A stretch of DNA of 64,000 nt from assembly GCF_014649335.1 (NCBI RefSeq), contig NZ_BMSV01000002.1, positions 618,036 to 682,035 on the forward strand. The letters are read 5' to 3'. The DNA is from Streptomyces roseolilacinus. Its GTDB lineage: Bacteria > Actinomycetota > Actinomycetes > Streptomycetales > Streptomycetaceae. The translations under genes and the position numbers were made by a program. How positions within the stretch are numbered: the stretch's first letter is position 1; every line of letters begins with the position of its first letter. Below the pieces are notes generated by a model. That model searched no databases, was not told the DNA's origin, and saw only the letters and a list, made by a program, of their open reading frames with translations. Shown in pieces: positions 58,773 to 64,000 of the stretch.

Positions 58773-60677
58773 ATGACCGGGGCGTCCGCCGTCGAGGCCA
58801 CCGGCGACGGCCCCGCCGCTCCGAAGGCGCACCCGGCGCCCGGGGGCACCGGCGCCGCCCGGTCGGGCCACCGGGCGCTGGTGGGGCATCTGCGCCCGCA
58901 ACGCGCCCGCATCACCGCCGGTCTCGTCGCCGGGCTGGTGGGCAGCGTCCTGGGCCTGGCCCAGCCGCTGGCGGCCAAGCGCGTGATGGACGACATGGGA
59001 CAGGGGCAGCCCGCGGCCGGCCCGGTCGTGGTCCTCAGCCTGCTGGTGGTCGCGGGGGCCCTCCTCGCCGGACTGGGCCACTACCTGCTGCAGTGCTCGG
59101 CTGAGTCCGTCGTCTGCGCCGCCCGCCGCCGGCTGGTCGACCGGATCCTACGGCTCCGCGTGCCCGTGGTGGAGGACACCGAACCCGGCGACCTGATCGC
59201 CCGGGTCACCTCCGACACGACGCTGCTGCGCCAGACCGCCCCGCAGGCGGTGTCCGCGGCGGTCACCGGCACGTTGGTCACCGTGGCGACGGTCGTCCTG
59301 ATGGGACTGCTCGACGCCGTGCTGCTGTGCGTCACCCTCGCGGTCGTCGCCTTCGTCGGCGTCGTCGTCGCCCTCGTGGCGCCCCGGATCGGCCGGGCCA
59401 CCCGCCGCACGCAGGAGGCGGTGGGCCGCATCGGGGTCGCCCTGGAGCGGGCCCTGGGAGCCTTCCGTACCGTCAAGGCGTTCGGGGCCGAGCACCGGGA
59501 GGCCGAAGCGCTGCACCGGGCGGCCGAGGAGGCGCGGCGCACCGGGGTGCACGCCGCCGGATGGGAGGCGGTGTCGGCGACGGCCTCGGCGGTCGTCGTC
59601 CAGGTCAGCTTCCTCGTGGTGCTCGGGGTGGGGGGCGCACGCGTCGCCTCCGGGGCCATCGGCGTCTCCACGCTCGTCGCCTTCCTGCTCTACCTGTTCG
59701 CCCTCGCCCCCCGGATCGGGCAGCTGGTCGAGGGCGTCGGCCAGCTACAGGTCGGTTCGGCGGCCGCGGTCCGCATCGAGCAGGTGGAGGAGCTCGACGT
59801 CGAGTACGCGGAACACGTCGAGCACACGAAGAACGCGGAACACACCGAACAGGGCGGGGGAGCCGAGCGGGCCGCGCACGGCGGGCGGCGGACGCCCACC
59901 ACGAGGCGGGCCGCGCGGGGCGGGGAGACAGCCGGGCGCGCGCCCCTCGACGTGGCGTTCCACCGGGTGTCCTTCGCCTACCGGCCCGGAGCCCCCCGAG
60001 TCCACCACGAGGTCTCCTTCACCCTCCCCGCCCGCGGGCTGACCGCGTTCGTCGGCCCCTCGGGCGCGGGCAAGACCACGGTCTTCTCCCTGGTGGAGCG
60101 CTTCTACGACCCCGACTCCGGCCGCGTCCTGCTGGGCGGGAAGGACGTGAGGCAGTGGCCGCTGGACCGGCTGCGCGCCTCCATCGGCTACGTCGAACAG
60201 GACGTCCCCGTCCTCGCGGGCACCCTGCGGGACAACCTGACGCTCGGCGGTGCCGTCCCCTCCGGGGAGGAACTCGCGCGTGTTCTGCGCCTGACCCGGC
60301 TGGACGAGGTGATCGACCGCTCGCCCCGCGGGCTGGACACCGACGTCGGCCACCGGGGCGGCCGGCTCTCCGGGGGCGAACGCCAGCGCGTGGCGATCGC
60401 CCGGGCCCTGCTCCGCCGCCCGATGCTGTTGCTGCTGGACGAGGCCACCTCCCAGCTCGACGCGGTCAACGAAGCGGCGTTGCGCGACACGATCACCGAA
60501 ACCGCCCGCGACACGACCGTGCTCGTGGTCGCTCACCGCCTGTCCACCGTGACCACGGCGGACCGGATCGTGGTCATGGAGGCGGGACGGGTACGGGCCG
60601 TGGGCACCCACACCGACCTCATGGCGCGGGACGCGCTCTACGGCGAACTGGCGAGCACCCAACTGCTCGACGGGTGA
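58773..60677 (+). CDS. Lasso peptide exporter, ABC transporter with fused membrane and ATPase domains
   Basis: Protein of 634 residues. Six transmembrane helices lie in residues 40-330 (for example VVLSLLVVAGALLAGLGHYL, TGTLVTVATVVLMGLLDAVL, VVVQVSFLVVLGVGGARV). The ATPase domain (about 390-634) has Walker A GPSGAGKTT, signature LSGGERQRVA, Walker B MLLLLDEATSQLD and VAHRLSTV. Between them is a curious linker rich in His and Glu (EYAEHVEHTKNAEHTEQGGG) that could bind metal. It works as a homodimer and probably exports the mature lasso and gives self-protection. It lies 31 bases after the B2 gene and ends the cluster. Confidence 0.93.
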   Translation: MTGASAVEATGDGPAAPKAHPAPGGTGAARSGHRALVGHLRPQRARITAGLVAGLVGSVLGLAQPLAAKRVMDDMGQGQPAAGPVVVLSLLVVAGALLAGLGHYLLQCSAESVVCAARRRLVDRILRLRVPVVEDTEPGDLIARVTSDTTLLRQTAPQAVSAAVTGTLVTVATVVLMGLLDAVLLCVTLAVVAFVGVVVALVAPRIGRATRRTQEAVGRIGVALERALGAFRTVKAFGAEHREAEALHRAAEEARRTGVHAAGWEAVSATASAVVVQVSFLVVLGVGGARVASGAIGVSTLVAFLLYLFALAPRIGQLVEGVGQLQVGSAAAVRIEQVEELDVEYAEHVEHTKNAEHTEQGGGAERAAHGGRRTPTTRRAARGGETAGRAPLDVAFHRVSFAYRPGAPRVHHEVSFTLPARGLTAFVGPSGAGKTTVFSLVERFYDPDSGRVLLGGKDVRQWPLDRLRASIGYVEQDVPVLAGTLRDNLTLGGAVPSGEELARVLRLTRLDEVIDRSPRGLDTDVGHRGGRLSGGERQRVAIARALLRRPMLLLLDEATSQLDAVNEAALRDTITETARDTTVLVVAHRLSTVTTADRIVVMEAGRVRAVGTHTDLMARDALYGELASTQLLDG

Positions 60678-60837
60678 GCGAACCGGGGGCCGTGTCGAGG
60701 CGCTTTTGGGAGAGGCGAACCGCGTGACCACCCGTCACCCGCGCCGAGGACGCCGGCGGCCCCGGCGGCCGACCTTCCCATCCGGCCGCTTCACCTGCGT
60801 ACGGGCCGGGTCGGGACGCCCGCGTCGTCCCCTCGGC

Positions 60838-61695
60838 TCAGCCGGCGGGCCGCACCGGCTCCGCCCCGGTTCGGGTCAGGAAGTCGGTGAGCGCTTCGGC
60901 GAGCCGTTCGGGCTGGTCTTCCGGCACGAGGGTGGACGAGTCGGCGATCTCGACCAGCCGACCCTGCGGGTACAGCTGCGCCAGCCGACGGCCGTGCTCA
61001 CGGGGCATCAGCCGGTCCTCCGTCGCCCAGACGACCAGCACCGGGCGGTCGAAGTCGCGCAGCCGCTCGCTCCAGGCCAGCAGGACCTCACGTCTGGGCG
61101 CCGAAGTGGCGAACTTGGCGAAGTCCCTGCGGATGGCCCTGCTGCGGGTGGCGGGGGCGAACCAGTCGGCCATGATCTCGTCGGGGATCCCGCGCAAGCT
61201 CATCCCGCCGTATCCGTTGCGGCTCTTCCGGAAAGCGGGGACGCGCATGAGCCGGGTCAGGAGCCAGACGGCACCGGGAACCCTGCACACCGCGGCCGCC
61301 GCTTTGGCGGGCCCCGGCGGGAAGTTGTCGAACGCCTCGCAGGCCACCAGCACCAAGCGCGCGACGCGCTGGGCCTTGCCCTCCGACACCAGGAACTGGC
61401 CGCCGCCCCAGTCGTTGAGGACGAGGGTCACGTCATCGAGGCCGAGCCGTTCGAGGAACTCCCCCAGGAGCAGCGCGATTCCCCGCTGGGACAGGTCGGC
61501 TCCCGGGGCCATCGGCCTGCGGTGCCCCCCGAGGGGCAGCGTGGGCAGGACGCAGCGGTACCCGTCCAACAGCGGCACCACCTTGCGCCACTGCGTCTCG
61601 TTCATCGGCATGCCGTGGCAGAACACCAGCACCGGCCCGTCGCCGCCGGTGTCCTGGTAGTCGATGGTTCCGGCCGAAAGCTCGATCTGCGGCAT
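60838..61695 (-). CDS. Alpha/beta hydrolase lacking the canonical His
   Basis: Protein of 285 residues. The oxyanion region is VLVFCHGMPMNETQWRKVVP. The elbow LVLNDWGGGQFL has Asp at the nucleophile position, as in epoxide hydrolases and haloalkane dehalogenases. The acid region is VLVVWATEDRLMP. Where the catalytic His is expected (GHF-type), the sequence is IADSSTLVPEDQPERLAEAL: no His, checked in the DNA. From memory, related actinobacterial proteins have the same DSxTLxPEDQP sequence, so the change is probably typical of a subfamily rather than damage. Activity may be altered or lost. ATG 61693-61695 begins the fold directly. It is convergent with the lasso exporter gene and not part of the cluster. 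Confidence 0.88.
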   Translation of the reverse strand: MPQIELSAGTIDYQDTGGDGPVLVFCHGMPMNETQWRKVVPLLDGYRCVLPTLPLGGHRRPMAPGADLSQRGIALLLGEFLERLGLDDVTLVLNDWGGGQFLVSEGKAQRVARLVLVACEAFDNFPPGPAKAAAAVCRVPGAVWLLTRLMRVPAFRKSRNGYGGMSLRGIPDEIMADWFAPATRSRAIRRDFAKFATSAPRREVLLAWSERLRDFDRPVLVVWATEDRLMPREHGRRLAQLYPQGRLVEIADSSTLVPEDQPERLAEALTDFLTRTGAEPVRPAG

Positions 61696-61795
61696 CGCAC
61701 TCCCTGGAGCAGGTCGTTCCCGATGTCGAAGGCGGCCCCCACGACCGCGTCGTCTCCGCCGCCGTATGGAGCGTTCCCCGCCTGGCCCGCCCAGC

Positions 61796-61900
61796 TTAAG
61801 CCGTGCCCTGTGGGGTGAGGCGGAGGAGTCGTTCGTGGCGGCGGACGGCTGCGGCGAGGCCGAGGAAGGCCAGGTGGTGGCGTGGACGGCGTTCGTGGGG
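61796..61900 (-). pseudogene. Remnant of a transposase C-terminus
   Basis: On the minus strand, a frame ending in TAA (61796-61798) reads HHLAFLGLAAAVRRHERLLR and LTPQGTA. HLAFLxLAAAxxCxxRLxRL is the usual end of IS5-type transposases in Streptomyces, from memory. Only about 30 codons can be recognised and the upstream sequence does not continue the similarity. Confidence 0.4.
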
Positions 61901-62370
61901 CCGGCAGGCAGTCGACCGGCCCCGCTCGGGTCCGCGCCGGGGTGTCCTTCGCCGTCAACGGCCCGGGTCCGGGGCCCTGTTCCGGGTACGGGGCTTCGTC
62001 GGGCGGCGGAGTGCGGCGCCGGGAAGAGGCCGCCGGCCGCCCGATGAGAAGCAACCACTCTTTCGAGTTAATGCCCGGCAGATCACGAGATAGTACGTTA
62101 GGAACGGCTTCAGAGAAGCTGAACGGATGAGCTTTCGATATGCCTGCGTCCGGGCGGGCTTCCTCACCTTTCCCCTTCTCCCTCTTCCTGCCCGTCGCTC
62201 GGCAGGCTTCCGGTCCGCCGTGAGTTTCCGACAGGCCCGTTCCGGAGCGGTTCCCGTGCGCTCCGGCCGCGCGACACCTCATTCGCCCGTGCACCCGTGC
62301 ACCCGTGCCCCGAGCGGCACGGCGGCACGCCGTCACTGCTGCCACCCCACCCCACACGAGGAGTTGTCCC
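61901..62370. other. Region upstream of the Cys-rich gene
   Basis: No gene is supported. From 62040 to 62150 GC falls (GAGATAGTACGTTAGGAACG), which marks a probable promoter. GAGGAG at 62358-62363 is the ribosome binding site of the Cys-rich gene. Confidence 0.45.
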
Positions 62371-63939
62371 ATGAGTGGATGCGGCTGCGCACAGTCTCCG
62401 ATCGCCGTCGGTGGCCGACAGCCAACCGAGCCGGCCCGCCTTCCCGTCCCCTGCCCCCCATCCAGGTGTGCCGACTCCGGGCGCTCCGGCTCCACTCGCT
62501 GCGGCTCCTCGTGCTGCGACCCCAGGCAGTGTGAGCACTGCGAGACGATCCCGCTGCGCGACTCCGCGCCGTACCGGGTCACGGCGACCGCCAGGAGCAT
62601 CGACCCGACGCCGTACTACACCATCGCCCACACCCACGCCGCGCTGGACCCCGTGGTTGCCCAGACCATCCTGGACAGCGGCACCGGCACGTTCCCGGCC
62701 GACGACGGGACGCACAACGGGCAGCACACCTGGCTCGCCGGCGTCGTACGTGTCGACCCCGCGTCGCTGCGCGGCAAGCCCGCCGAGGTCACGGTCAGCG
62801 CCTCGGTCCACGTCCGCAACGACGGCAGCAGCACGGCGTGCCGGCTCTACGGCCGCTTCGCCCTGTGGAACGGCACGACCCCGGTCCGCACCGACCTCCT
62901 GGGCCCGCCCGATCTGCCGGCGGGCGGTGAGGACGACGGCGTCATCCCGCCGACTGCCGTGCCCCTCGCGGACGTCCTCGCCGGAAAGGTCGTCATAGAG
63001 CTCAACCTGGAGACCGGCAACGACGACGCCTGCCGGGTCGGCCCCAAGCAGTGGACGGTCGACAGCTTCGTCCTCACCGTGCGGGCGGCCACCCCGGGCT
63101 GCGGCAGGTCGTTCCTGCGTACGACGTGCCGCACCTGCGACGGAGCGGTCACCTGCACCACCGACACCCTCGACGGTTCGACCCCGTACGCCCCCGTCCC
63201 GCCGGTCGTCCCGGTCGTCTCCTGCCAGGACGGATGCGCCCCCGCCCGTCCGCCGTGCCTGTCCACCGACCGGGGCAACGCCATCGTCCGGGGCAGCGAC
63301 GGATGCCTGTACGCGCCCGACACCCCCGCACTGGACCCGTCCCCGTGCAACGCCGCCCGGAACACGACCGGCGGGCTGCTCGTACCCCGGATCGACGTGA
63401 CGGGCATCGCGCCCGGTGGCAACACCGGCACCGAACGGTCGGTGGACATCGACGTCACCGGGACGCGCGGCTGCCCCGAGAGGTGGCGGGTCGGCGCCCG
63501 TCTCACACCGGTGAGCGGGTTCCTCAACACCGAGCGGCAGCACGCCAACCTCCTGGCCAAGGCCGGTGCCGACGTACCGGTCCCGGAGTCCGACGTCGTA
63601 CTCCCGGAGGCCGGGGTGTACCACATCGACAGCGACGTGCGGTACTCGCTCGGTTCCGCCACCGGCGGCAGCGGCTACATCATCGGCTGGCTGCGGGACG
63701 AGACCGCGGACACCCTCCTGACGAGCTTCACCCAGATCGCGGCGATCAACGCGGAACGCCAGGAGCAGCAGGGCGGAACGACGCACATCATGACCGAGTA
63801 CACGGTCGCCTCCGGCCCCCGTACGGTCCGCCTGCACCTGATGTTCGTCCTCACCGGCGGCAAGATCTCCACCGCCGAGGCCGGGGGCACCGACAGCAAC
63901 GGGGCGACGCGGATGCGGTTCCTCAAGATCAGGGATTAG
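62371..63939 (+). CDS. Cys-rich protein with phage-tail-like segment
   Basis: Protein of 522 residues with no signal peptide. The N-terminus holds many cysteines (MSGCGCAQ, CPPSRCADSG, CGSSCCDPRQCEHCE), more are in the middle (CGRSFLRTTCRTCDG, CQDGCAPARPPC), and none lie in the last 110 residues. Residues 60-240 form a beta-rich domain (YRVTATARSIDPTPYYTIAH onward). The segment GNAIVRGSDGCLYAPDTP resembles the NxxxxGxDGGLYxP turns of phage tail proteins. The C-terminal 180 residues (VYHIDSDVRYSLGS, IIGWLRDET, VRLHLMFVLTGG) look like a jelly-roll of the C1q/tail-fibre kind. The likely role is structural, perhaps from a phage-like particle. ATG 62371 follows GAGGAG. No other phage genes are visible before the window ends. 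Confidence 0.7.
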   Translation: MSGCGCAQSPIAVGGRQPTEPARLPVPCPPSRCADSGRSGSTRCGSSCCDPRQCEHCETIPLRDSAPYRVTATARSIDPTPYYTIAHTHAALDPVVAQTILDSGTGTFPADDGTHNGQHTWLAGVVRVDPASLRGKPAEVTVSASVHVRNDGSSTACRLYGRFALWNGTTPVRTDLLGPPDLPAGGEDDGVIPPTAVPLADVLAGKVVIELNLETGNDDACRVGPKQWTVDSFVLTVRAATPGCGRSFLRTTCRTCDGAVTCTTDTLDGSTPYAPVPPVVPVVSCQDGCAPARPPCLSTDRGNAIVRGSDGCLYAPDTPALDPSPCNAARNTTGGLLVPRIDVTGIAPGGNTGTERSVDIDVTGTRGCPERWRVGARLTPVSGFLNTERQHANLLAKAGADVPVPESDVVLPEAGVYHIDSDVRYSLGSATGGSGYIIGWLRDETADTLLTSFTQIAAINAERQEQQGGTTHIMTEYTVASGPRTVRLHLMFVLTGGKISTAEAGGTDSNGATRMRFLKIRD

Positions 63940-63985
63940 TACGGCAACGGTTCTTGTCTCCTGCGGCCATCGACACCACCTCTGT

Positions 63986-64000
63986 CCCCCCCCCCCCCCC
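63986..64000. other. Run of 15 C at the right edge
   Basis: The window ends in an unbroken run of C. It may be a genuine homopolymer at which sequencing or assembly stopped. Confidence 0.6.

Overview
The window reads as chromosomal DNA of a Streptomyces or a close relative. GC is above 70% almost throughout, codon third positions are nearly all G or C, and GTG and TTG starts with GGAGG-type ribosome binding sites are common. Gene content is typical of the genus: many secreted hydrolases, an ECF41-type and a SigE-like sigma factor, a class F sortase, a lasso peptide cluster and many one-component regulators. No rRNA, tRNA, CRISPR array or replication origin was seen. The density of secreted enzymes, the mobile-element scars and the lack of housekeeping operons suggest an accessory or arm region. 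The left edge cuts a gene and the right edge ends in a run of C.

Region by region. 0-12 kb: ADP-ribosylglycohydrolase, acetyltransferase, a membrane-anchored trypsin-like protease, a beta-propeller protein divergent from a LysR regulator, a MarR/SnoaL-like divergent pair, a MITE-like element, a lectin-tailed protease-fold protein that has lost its catalytic His and Ser, a VOC protein and another LysR regulator. 12-22 kb: Xaa-Pro aminopeptidase, an M9 collagenase with PKD and PPC domains, a macro-domain protein followed by a uracil-DNA-glycosylase-like/ADP-ribosyltransferase fusion, and an M4 metalloprotease. 22-33 kb: sigma factor with its membrane partner, sortase with its only visible substrate, lipase, a very long phospholipase C, a large polytopic membrane protein, a ClpX-type zinc-finger regulator and an expansin-like protein. 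33-38 kb: methyltransferase, transposase scar, Imm35/YrhB protein, DUF3885 protein, Fic pseudogene and a CocE-type hydrolase divergent from a TetR regulator. 39-51 kb: DUF1906 protein, ABC pair, a CdtB-like nuclease/beta-trefoil/SGNH/VCBS chimera, a SufR-like regulator divergent from a DoxX protein, a GH15 enzyme and small proteins. 51-64 kb: a secreted Asn/Val-rich protein, an ECF41 sigma factor with FAD oxidoreductase, a complete lasso peptide cluster (A, C, B1, B2, D), an alpha/beta hydrolase, a second transposase scar and a Cys-rich, phage-tail-like protein.

How genes work together. Three modules stand out. (1) The macro-domain gene and the UDG-like/ART gene are adjacent, share direction, and are closed by a strong hairpin terminator. 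They look like an ADP-ribosylation writer/eraser pair in which the writer carries a base-recognition domain, an arrangement I do not recognise as described. (2) The CdtB-like chimera joins in one secreted chain a nuclease fold and a beta-trefoil, the two folds that make up cytolethal distending toxin, and adds an SGNH esterase and VCBS repeats. (3) The lasso cluster encodes a 16-residue predicted core with an eight-residue ring. Much of the rest is an exoenzyme arsenal (collagenase, proteases, lipase, phospholipase C, expansin) controlled by local divergent regulators with visible palindromic operators.
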